Shown: positions 27,401 through 39,400 of the stretch, in pieces
How the letters are laid out: each line of letters begins with the position of its first letter
Position numbering within the stretch: the stretch's first letter is position 1
Made by a program: the position numbers and the translations under genes
Notes under the pieces: model-generated
Databases searched by the model: none
What the model was told of the DNA's origin: nothing
What the model saw: the letters and a program-made list of their open reading frames with translations, nothing else
Assembly (NCBI GenBank): GCA_016169945.1
Contig: JADLSH010000375.1
Span: forward strand, 1,154,501 to 1,218,500
Length of the DNA stretch: 64,000 nucleotides
Reading direction: 5' to 3'
Source of the DNA: Trachythela sp. YZ-2020
Lineage: Eukaryota; Cnidaria; Anthozoa; Malacalcyonacea; Clavulariidae

Positions 27401-30400
27401 TAAATCAGCAGCTATCATCTACTATCTAGCTATTTTTTTACTGCCAACCAATACAAAATGTCATGCGCCGAGTTATACATGCCGATCTCTCGCTTTCTTC
27501 CATTTTTTGTGCAGGATCATTGCTCACATCAGTATACGAAGTGAAGATGAATACAAATAACGAACTGCAGGTTGAAAAAAGCCTTACCGGACTTCCTTGA
27601 ACTGGATTTATTTGCAAATACGGCTTGTTGGCACAAACATGTTCGAGGCGATTTTCCTGTTGCCTCCGACATTTTTTGTCACAGATATCCTCCAAGTCAT
27701 CCACTCGACATTTACACAATCCAAGTTGGCGATCAAAGCCAACATAATTTCCATCGTTACATACCTTAAACAAAATTAAAGGATTATTTTGAGGAAGTTC
27801 TAAATTCAATTGAAATTGTCTATAATATTTGTTACACACAATTTAAAGACATCGGCAATAAAGTTTATCTAGTTTAAAACTGAAATGTGAGCTATTCTTG
27901 GTTTTCAAATATGAATTTGTTTGATATGCAAATGAACTGAATATATGGCGTCATCGCCACGGTAAAATAATTAGGAATGCTAAAATGATCCGATAATATA
28001 AACTTATAACCATACTAGATGTGAAATGATGAGAATTTGAAACCAAAGACCTGTAAATTGCAGTCAATTTGTGCCGTCTAATTGACGAGGTTAATTCAAC
28101 CAAATTTGTTGTTCAATTTTATTCAACAGATATGTCAGCCTAATGATTTTTCATTACCTGCATGAATATAAAGGTAATCAATCAATCAATCAATCAATTA
28201 TTCCATTGATTAATCAGTCAACCGATCCATTGATCAACGAATTGTTACTTACAGAAGTACAATAAACTCTCCACTCTTCACTATCCAAACAGTCTCCAGC
28301 TTGAGACCTCCATGTTCCTTCTGGACAGAAAGGATACAACTTTCTGACACAGTCAAGTTCCCGACCTTCCATGGCTCTGAATCCTTTCTCACACAAACAT
28401 GTTTGATCACTGGGCTAAATATATTAAAATAATTATACGAAAACTCATTTATCACCATTGAAAGAACATTTCTTATTCATAACCATTCAACGTCAGTTGG
28501 ATCTAAGAATGAACGAGCGAATATTCATTTTCATGTGAGATTCGATGTTTGTAACAAGCATTTAAATGTTTCAAAAGCTCAGTCAATCAGCGTGTGACTG
28601 AAATGCTCCTTGACAATCATGCAAGAGAGAATAGGCATTACTTTTAAGTGCGAATGTTTCTCGTCATATGATCGGATGGAACTGACGGAATGAATCGCGA
28701 GAATGTAATTTGATCTGTATCATTTGATACAGAATACTAATACAGTCAAATACGGCGGTTGACTGTTGTGTAGAACTACCTGAAAAATACAATGAGAACT
28801 TCGACGTTTCGAGCGAAGGCCCTTCGTCTGGAACTAAGTCCTACTAACTTCCAGACGAAGGGCCTTCGCTCGAAACGTCGAAGTTCTCATTGTATTTTTC
28901 AGGTAGTTTTACACAACAGTCAACCGCCGTATTTGCTATACTATACCCACACTGGCACCGCACGTTCGAGATATTAATACAGTCAAACCAGTATTAAGCG
29001 GCCCTGCATTAAGGGGACACTTTGTAAAGTCCCGAATTGAATCTCATATAATTCCCGGTAATGAAACCTCTATTAAGCGGACACCTCTATTAAGCGGACG
29101 CGGACACCTAAATTGGCACATAAAGACACCAAAAACCTGTGTTAAATTTTCATAATCTCTACAATTTTTGCGCTTTAGTAACTATATTAACGATATTCGA
29201 CAATCGGTTCAAAGTCTATTTGTTAATTCGACTAGAATATTATTACGCGTGCGTTAAGACAAGTTTTTTTTACCGTAGTTCAAATTAAGCGAACACTAAC
29301 CTATTTCCCGAGGGTGTCCGCTTAATGCAGGTTTGACTGCATAACTGTTACAAGTATTCAGCACCATATATATAGTTATATTTTATTATATGGATATGGG
29401 TGTTTTATCGGAAACTAAAACACTCATATTTTCCATATTTCACTAGTGAAATATGAAACAAATATGTAATGCGTGTGTTCAAATAAAGACTGTTCTTATT
29501 GAGTTTCTTTTCATTTTTGTCCATATAATAAAAAGCGCTCGTACGTAAAATATTGTTTTTACCACTCGAAAATAATATTCATATCTTCTCGCCACCGTGT
29601 AATATCCTCTATATATACAAGGCTGTACTGCTTTTACAAAAGCATCTTGGACACTTAAGGAATTTTGCTATGATAATGACTATGATAATGATAACGATAA
29701 TTATGGTGATGATGACAATAATGATTATAATGATGACGACAGCAAAAGTACCTACCATAAATACACGATGTAATCCGTTACATTGACATCTGTCTTGACC
29801 GAGATACGGTTGTTTAGCTTGTCCTCCACAATGAAAACAGGCAGACTGCCCCGTGAGGTGATTATAATGATCTATTTGACATGGTGAACAGTTTTCGCTT
29901 CGGGAACCTCGCTCCAAGGGATTGTATGTCTTATTAGGACATGGTGTAGGAATGATGTCGCCCGATCCGCAATAATACCCAACAGGACATGGGAATGATT
30001 TAGTGTAATCGACGCCATACAGTGAGTTGTTTGCAAGAGGCTCGTCTGTTGTAGCACCTGGTAAAAATCAAATAATGGAAGTATCACCGCACCGCCTGCA
30101 ATACGCCGCCTTTCTAGGTCGCCACTTGTTTCCATCTCGTCATTTTTTCAACTTTGAAGTAAAGTTAAAAACTTTGTAACTGACCCTAACCCTAAAACCT
30201 ACCCTAACTCCTAACCCTAAACCTAACCCTAACCTAACCTAACCCTAACCAAATTGATGAAGAAAAATCAAGAAAAACGAATATGAAAATCTTTGAAAAT
30301 TGGGAAAATTGCGTAACGTCAGTTTGATAGATGGAAACAAGTGAAAACCGCCTTTCTACAGTATTTTTTATACTGAACGATCTGTATACGCAGTCCTTAG

Positions 30401-33400
30401 TATTCTTAAGACATCCATAATTATAGTCTCCAACTTTCACTCCTGACTTTTCATGGACTATAATGGTGTACCATGGAAAATATATAATCAGCCAATTACA
30501 CCCACCTTGGCCTAATTAAATTATCCGGATATCACGGAAACCTCATGCAATTTCGGTCAATGGACTCAATTCTTACTAACACATGTTAATTCCCCTGTAT
30601 TGCAATTCGTACATTTACAACATTACCTTCAAAACAAATAATCCCGGCTTTACATTTCCTGCAAGCATGCGAGGAAGGATCGTCATTAAAATGACCAGGT
30701 TTACAGATCTGACAAGTATCGTTCAGCGTTTGACGATGTGAGCCAAGAATCTCTTCGTACCCTGGATGGAGAATTGAAAATGTTATATAAGGTATGATTT
30801 AGATCATAATATAAAGCATTCAATATTATCTAAGCGCGAAAAGCACAATAGACGTGTATTTCTCCATGATAGCTCATGACCAAATATACTCTACACGACA
30901 CACATCACCCAAGAATATACTCAATAAATCAGAGTGAGACTAGTGTAGTTGAACATGATTCGCGGTCATCCATAATTATTAGGAGAAATGGGTAAGCAAC
31001 TAATGTACGCTTTCTAAAACCAGTGGTGTAACTTTTTGACCACTTGCAATCAGGGCAAGTTGGACATGAAAAATGGTTGCCCTGAATAGAATTCACTTGC
31101 CATTAGATCTAGCTTTGGTTTACATAATAACACAATTTGAAGCAAATGATTGCAGTAAGCATGATATGCTGATGGATAACTACAATTTGCATTATATATA
31201 TAGCACAAATCTGCACCAATCACCATTCTTTTATTTTCCTTAAGAACTCAAGTGTAATTTAAGTCGAGGCACAACTATGTCCGTTGTACAATGGTCGGAC
31301 AATGTCCGTCGAGGCGTGTTCATTTATTTACATTTTTCAAATTATCGAGCAGAATGAAAAGTTAACTGGTCTATATTTTACTCATTTATTAATACTGTAC
31401 TTGAGGATAATAACTTAGAGATGGCCAGCTTTTTCTGGCAAAGCTGAAACAGAAAGTAACTTGCCCGATCGGGCAACCAAGAAGAAACTTCTACTTGCCC
31501 GTAATGATTTTCACTTGCTCCGGGCAAGCGGGCAAGCGTTAAGTTATACCGCTGGAAACGTTGAACTATAGACCGATTTCATTATTCTTCAGGTTCAACA
31601 TTTAAAAGTACGCTCTAAGAGGGCGGCGGAGGGGATCGAAATAAAGAGTAGCTTCTGTATACGCTTGTGAAAATGTTGATAATTATGGACGATGCCTTAG
31701 ATAATTTAAACGTTAAAATTTTTTGTGCATTCCTATGTTTTCTTCTAAAACGGTCACGGTTTAAACAGTCATTTCGTGGAGTCATCCTGCGTTTTAACTA
31801 ATTACAGCGAAGAGTGCAGTGATGTTTGCATATATTCTGAACTTGTTTCTATATGTTTTCTCAACACTTGGGGTTGAAGTAGAAAGGAAGTTTAATGTAT
31901 TCTTTCTTGAAGCAAATAAATGAATGAACGTATACTTTCGCCAAGCAAATAAACGTATGAAATAATGAAAAAAGGGAATGGCCTTCTCCCAGATCACTTT
32001 GTGCTTTAAGCCTTAAGCACATTACCTTTTGGACATAAACTTGGTTTGATAACACCACCAGTTCTATTCAACAATGTAGGATCACAATAATACCCCATTG
32101 GGCACTGCAATGGATACGATGAAGCGAGCAGACAATAAAATCCGGCCGGGCATGCTATTTCATACATTGATCTCGGACAGTAAAACCCTGGTTGACATAT
32201 CCGTGGTTCAACTGATCCAGGCGGGCAGTAGGTTCCGTTCAGGCAAGCTATTGGTGAGACAGTCGCGTTGAAAGGACATATGTGTCCACGAGGACAGGCA
32301 AAACATTCTTCAATAGAACCAGCACCAGTAGAATTCCGGTATGTTCCATTATCTGGGCAGGATGTTGGTTTACTGATAGCTTCATTACAGAAGGAACCCA
32401 CTGGACATGGACTGATCCTGAAATCGCTCATTGCTGAATAAAATAGACAAAATAACATGTTATCATTTATGAAAAATACAAAAGCACAAAAAGTCCCTTA
32501 TGAAGCAGTGTAAAATAAGTATAAGAACACGGACATAGCAAAGGGAATTTTTTTTTTCTTGTGCTCGTGTTGTTGACACAATCCTCGACAAAATTTGTGT
32601 GGACTGCTTCATCCACCTCATTTGCTTGCAAAAAGCAGCAGACAGCCCCCTTGGGAAAGGCGGTAAAACCGAGTGTTCACATAATTCTTGCCACGATTGC
32701 AGCACGTGCATAACGTTGGGAACAAGTGAGTGCTACCATATTTCAAGTTGGGAAAAGTGTAAGCTGGACAAGCCTCTTCCGTATAATGTCCAACAATTCA
32801 CTAACAAAATTTGGTTGTACCAAAGAAAACGTTCAATGGTGTTAAAAGAGAAAGTAGCAAAACAAAGCTGCGTAGTTTTAACTTTGCATGGAGGAAAACA
32901 ATATAATTTGCGCTGATGAAGATACGACTTATGGATCGAAAGCCTTCTAAATAAAATTAATAAACGTTTCCACAAAACAAAACAAATAAAGCAAAGATAA
33001 ATTTATTGCTTACAGTAAATACTGAAATGGTTATCGCAAAATTGATAATTAAAAATAATGGTAAGCAAAAGTAAAAAGTAAAAACTTAAAGGCAATGGTA
33101 AAGAAAGATTATAAAAATGGCAAAGCTGTAAGTAAACCAACCAAATGGAAGAGAAAAAATATAAGTACCTGGTCTATTACACCAATATCCCGCTGGACAT
33201 GGTCGACAGAAGCTGCTGTTCGTCGCCCCAACTGTATTGGAATAAGTTCCAACTGGACATGGCTTCATGGTGGCATTATATGGGCAGTAGAATCCCATTG
33301 TACACGCAACTGCTAACGTATTGTTCTCGCTGCATATCTTCCCAGCCGGACAAAGTGCACAGTCGGCCGCTGACTTCGCTCCAGATTTATCGATCACCAA

Positions 33401-36400
33401 TCCTCTGGAACAGGCTACTTTATCTGTAGCTCCGGCAGGACAGTAAAATCCGTAAGGACAGATTTCCCCAATTGTCTTATCGGAGCCGTCTGGTGTTGGA
33501 GTTGGATTACCTTGGTAGCAAAGATACCCGGCACTGCATTCTGCAGATATTTCACCCCGCTGACAAAAATGTCCGAGAATACATGGCGAGCACTGCGTGG
33601 CGTTATACAGTCCTGTTGTGTTCTTGTTGGTATACGTACCATTCGGACAAAAGATTGGTCCGATGGTGCCACCAGGGCAGTAGCTATGCTTAGGACAGAA
33701 TTCTGGGATACTTGTATTACCAAGGCAAAACTTTCCAGAAGGGCAAGTGAAACAGGTGTCGTTGCCTTTATTAGGTTGATATAAACCTGGATCACATCCT
33801 TTAGGATCTGCAGTCCCGAGGGGACAATAATGTCCCGGTGGGCATCGGAAGTCCTCGGGAGCGGATACTTTAATTGGAGCATCTTCGGGACAGTAGTACC
33901 CACGATCACATTCTCCAGACGGTTGATAAAGGCCAGCCATGTCGCAAAACTTTCCTGGTCGGCATGGAGTACAGTCTTCAAGCTTAGCGCCCCCGTCAGT
34001 ACTCCGCATTGTTCCTTCGGGACAAAGTTCACCGTGAGTTGTTCCGTTGATACAGTATTTTCCTTTGGGGCAACGTTTGTTTATCGCATCGTTAGGAGTC
34101 TTTGAAGTTGCTCCACTTAGGCACAGGTAGCCCTCAGAGCATGGTCCACTCGGCTTGTCCAGACCTGGTCGGTCACAATATGAGCCATCATCACATGGCA
34201 AACATTCGTTTCTATAGCGAGCTGATAATCCACGTCTGTAAGTGCCAGTCGGGCACGGTTCGCCTCTGTCGTTCCCCCCTGTACAGTAGTGTCCAGTGGG
34301 ACAAGGCTGAGGTATTATAGTGGTGTAATTCGGACAGATTTTACCTTGCCGACATGGTAAGCAAGCTGCAAGTCCTTGCTTTGGAGCATACTTAGTCGGA
34401 GGACAGGGTTCTTCCTTTACAATTCCTGCTGGACAATAATGTCCCGCTGGACACTGGTATCCCTGAGAACCATTGACTGGGTTGGGAACCGTCGATCCTG
34501 CAGAATTATCAATAAAATAACTATTGAGGTGAGTATGAATAATAGATAACAGTATGTCCATGTTGGACTATTACTGAACAGTCTTAATAGCCAGTCGCAT
34601 ATGATTTGGCTGACGCTCGTTCACATCGTTGCTTCCCAATTTAGAACTTTGGATAGCTTACATGCCCAATTACTGTTGTCTAGGTTTACGAAAGGATAGA
34701 ATACAACAAAACTATAAGCATTAAAATGATCTACAAGAGTTATTCACTGAAGTAGATAACTTTAATGCTTGAATCAGCTATCATTGTTTCATTCTATAAA
34801 TGGATGGATAGATAACAACGTGTGCTATAACTAGTCAATATAAATATAAATATAAATAGGATAATTATATGTCTAGATGACTACGATAGAAACAAGTGAT
34901 AGAGCAATGGCTACCGTCGATTGCTACTTCTCATGGATATCGTATCTGAAACATAAGGCAACACTCGGATTTGAAAATATAATCTGAATTTAAAAAATCT
35001 AAGAGAGACTAGTTGAGCATGATTGTCTAAGCTAATTAAAATGAATCAAGTGCTCTTAACGATCTACGTTTTGCGCATTCATATGTGGTGTGCCCAAAAC
35101 GGTGGACAAAATCGACGGTAACATTTGCTTCCAACTCACCAATTAAACAGACAAATCCTGGATCACAATCTCTTTCTTGCATTACCCCAGCATTAGGGTC
35201 ACAATATTTCCCAGGGCTGCAAGGTTTGCAGTCAGTCATGTTGCCATTCCGTGTAGAGTTTGTATATGATCCTCTGGGACAAGGTACCGGAAGATAGCTC
35301 CCTCTCGGACAATAATACCCTCGAGGACATTCGCCGCCAGGTGGGTTTGGTATTTGATTGCCAGTCAGGTTACAGTAGAAGCCAGGGAAGCAGAAATCTT
35401 GCGGAGATGTTAGTCCTGATCTTTGACAATAGTATCTGAAACGGATTACATCACATACAACAAATTATAATATAACATTTATAGTACGCGCGTGCTGATT
35501 GGTCGAGAAGCGTGTTTCTATAACTGTATAGAAACACGGAGATTTTCCCGCCAATGCGAATTATAAAACTTTGAATACTATTTAAAAACAATTTTAATGC
35601 TTTTACACATTTTTCACTGTTAATTTTCAAACTGAGTTGTTTTCTTGCAGCGAAATTGACGAGCAAAGGTCAGCATGCGTACGTAATGAGAATTTGTAAA
35701 TTAATCGAGTATAAGTGTATAGAAACACGGAAAATGTTTTCTATTTCTTAATTAATGTACTGTGTTGATGTTGGAATGTCTAGAGCGACCGCTTTTGACC
35801 GCCTCTTTTAAAACTGCTTTACCTTTGAGGGCATTTGAAACATTGCTCAGCTCGCACTCGTTGTGTGACATTACTCCAGGTTCCAGGTAAACACGGGAAC
35901 TCCGTGGCAAACTTGGTTCCACGTGGACAATAGTGACCTTCGGGACATTCCAAGCTAGTTAGGTCGTACACGGGTGTGTTAGTGTTATCACAGTAGTATC
36001 CTTCTTCACAGGTCAGACAAGATGTGCTGTAGTTGTTCGGCTGGTAGGTGCCGTTGCCACAGCGCTTTGGTTCTGGAAAGCCAACCTGAAGTAACAAGCG
36101 AAATGAATGGAGTATGCATCGACTTTGTAATCAGTGGAATTATTGACTTTTATTTACATGCTTATCTATGTTGGTTTTCCCACGGCACGTCGCACTACGG
36201 TCAACGTTCTTACAGAAAGAGAAAAACTAATAACTTGTACAGGAATTGGAAGGTTGGAGGTTACGAAGGACTGCGTGCAGGTATCGCTGCAGTATATATT
36301 AATGGCCATTTTAGCAGACACATTTAGAATTAGAGCAACACAGAGCGTTTTTAATGAAGGTTCCCCTTTGGAAGGTAAAACGCAAGACAATATAACGTCG

Positions 36401-39400
36401 ACCTCTCAGCAAAGAAACCACTATGGACTTCTCTATGTAATTCGGCATGAATGAGGGAATAGAAGTTGTATTGTGAAAAATAACACGATGAAATAAAGGG
36501 AAAAGGAGAGTACCATATACATGCACGCCCATGCTAATCTTTCCGCTTATATAGCCTCGAGCTTTTGCGGTTGTTGCAGTAGTTCCCTTCACATAGAAGC
36601 TGCCGGTAATCTTGATGTAGTGCCAAAATAAGAAAAATACTCCAAGCAATAAAATATAATAAACAATTATTGGATGAGGCTGAGCATGATATCAAGAATC
36701 ATCCAGACCGAGGTCAATGTTATCTGCCGAAGCGAAGCTGAGGCGGATAACATTGACCGCCGAGGTCTGAATAATTCTTGATATTATGCGTAAGCCGAAC
36801 TCAATAATTGTTTTATTACACATTAAAATGACAAAAACCAGACAAGTAAGCCAAGACTTGCGGCCGGTGGGAAAGATGCAAAAACACATAATTTAACATT
36901 TAATAAATGTTATCCAAAGAAAACTATTATTCCACGCTGATGACGTCACCAGCGGAAGTAACGCGAGAACTGCCGGATATTGAGAATTATCCGGGGCTTT
37001 TTGACCAATCAGAAACGAAATTAGAGTTTGAATGTATAATAACTAAAAATATTCACTTGAAGCATTACCCGACAATAATGTCCAGGCGGGCAGTAAAACT
37101 GCGTAGGCCGAGAGGAACTTTGACCCGTTGGACAATAAAACATTTCTGCACACATTCCCGATGGCGCAGCCAAACCACTTCGATTACAATACATGCCAGC
37201 TGTACATTCAATACATTCAGAGTTATTCACGTGGTTTGTACCAGGTAAATAAGTCCCAGGATCACATGGCGTAGGATATTTGCTTCCGATAGGACAAACG
37301 TTCCCAGGTAGACAATCCTTCTGTCTGGCAGATGTCGATTTAAGTGGACAGTAATAGCCGGCATCACATAAATCACCGGGCTCGGACATGGCAGGAGTTG
37401 GACAATACCTGCCCTCATCGCATTGAGTCACACGGGAGGAATTGAGCGGACAGTAGAAACCACGTTGACATTCATAGTCTGATGGATGAGATCCGTTATT
37501 ACCACCAGGACAATACCAGCCTGTAGAAGAAAGCGATACATTTGCAATGTTAACACATATTGTTAACATACATTTTTAGAACTAACCAGGAGCAGTTGCG
37601 AAAAATGCAATTATACGTCCTCTGGAAGGAATCGAAACTGCGGCCCTGCGATTCCGGTTAGCTCTTGACAACTGGACTCAGAGCGCTGCACCGAGATCGC
37701 AGGGCCGCAGGTTCGATTCCTGCCAGAGGGCGTTTCGTTGCATTTTTCGCAACTGCTCCTGGTTAGGTCTAAAAATATGTATATAATTTTTCGCTCTAAA
37801 ATTTCCAGCTACAAAAAACCTTCAACATTCAGTCCTATCGAGCGAGATGCCCAAAATGTAGAATATTACCCTTATACCACTCACTGGCATCACCCAAGTA
37901 TATAGATGAACTTGTGATTACCCTGCCAGAGGACCTATAGTTGCATTTTTCGCAAAAACATTAAATTCTATAATAACCATCGTTAGCCCTTGGGTTACGC
38001 CGACATAGAAACTTCCAGCAAAATTTGCTTGGCGTTTTCTCGGAAGGGAGAACACTGCAAGTTCCACACAAATATCTCGGCTATAGCCAAACGATATCCC
38101 AAAGGTGCTTAATCACGTAGTAACATTACAAGCTGGTGGACCTACCTGGAGAACAAGGATTGGTTGTTGCAATATTTCCCCAGCCAGAACAGTAATATCC
38201 TGGTGTACATTCTTGACAGGCGGAAATATTCTGTCCTCCCATAAGATCATTGTAAGTGCCTGGCGGACATTGCTTGTAGTTAGGATGTGGAGTCTTGGGT
38301 GGACAGTAATGTCCCTTCGGACACACGAAAGCTACATAGTCTGTTGTATTTCCCAAGCAGTAATAACCACTAGGACAAGTTTTACATTTAGGTTGACCTT
38401 CTTCGTCATTGTACGTCCCAGCTTCACAACCTACAACAACAAAAACGCCAACAATAAAACAAACGTTACGGTATGTATAAACCTAGAATATCACAGCATG
38501 ACTATATACTCTGTTTTTTCATGGAAAAATGTGACCGTCTAGTGCATCTAGCCGTGAACAATGCCTGAAACATGTAAAAAGTTTTAAAGAAACTTTAAAG
38601 TTTCGGAGTATTTGACAGGTTTTAACTTTCTCAGAAGAACACGCAACCGACGGTAATTGCCAAAGGAATCTCATTATCTTTCATTGTATTTAACATCAAT
38701 ATGACCGCTGTTTATTGTCATTTAACGCAAATCACCTCAACGTATTTGAGGGCCACTATGAGGTTATTAGTGTTCGCACTATTATGTGTCACCCTCTTAA
38801 AATAAAGTTTCTATCTATCTATCTATATAACGTATTAATTCTGACGTTGGATATAATGAAGGACTGTACATCCTGCATGAATGTTGTTCGTCCTTTTTGA
38901 ATAAACAATGTCATATGGCAACTTGTCTGCTCCATAACAAAGAGACCTAAAAATATATTTATTCTGGATGATCACTACAGTCATTTTTTTATTTTCGGCT
39001 TATAACATTTCCCTGGATCACGAAAGTTCCGGATAATAGACAATTACTGATTAGGTTTCTGTGGTAACCGGATCTTACCATTGAACTATATACAAACTGA
39101 AACGCTAACTCAATACGGCAACCCTGATAATAGGATGAAGCCAGCTTAATTCGTTTTTCTGAGTTTTGAGTTGAAATACTTAACGCCGAACACTGGGCTG
39201 TATATGAAATTGAAGCTATTAAAAAGTTCTATTTGATATAAAAACTTCAAGACTTTAGGCAAAATGGAAATACTTAAAAAATACAAAAACAACCGGAATT
39301 TTGTAAAACACGGCAAATTTTCCCTCAAAGTTTTAAGTTTTAAGCTGGCTTCAATTTCCCCCCCTGCGTTAGCGTTCCAGTCTATTATAGTTCAATGGTT

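Noticed and set aside
32599..32916. Plus-strand ORF of 105 residues in the intron between exons 25 and 26
   Set aside because: No recognisable domain; composition fits chance or a decayed mobile element. Kept only as context of the hammerhead-like motif.
33095..34320. Several ORFs of 70-200 residues in other frames over exon 25
   Set aside because: They overlap the 443-residue Cys-rich exon and reflect its codon regularity.
36907..37248. Plus-strand ORF of 113 residues
   Set aside because: It overlaps exon 22 on the other strand and has no domain signature.
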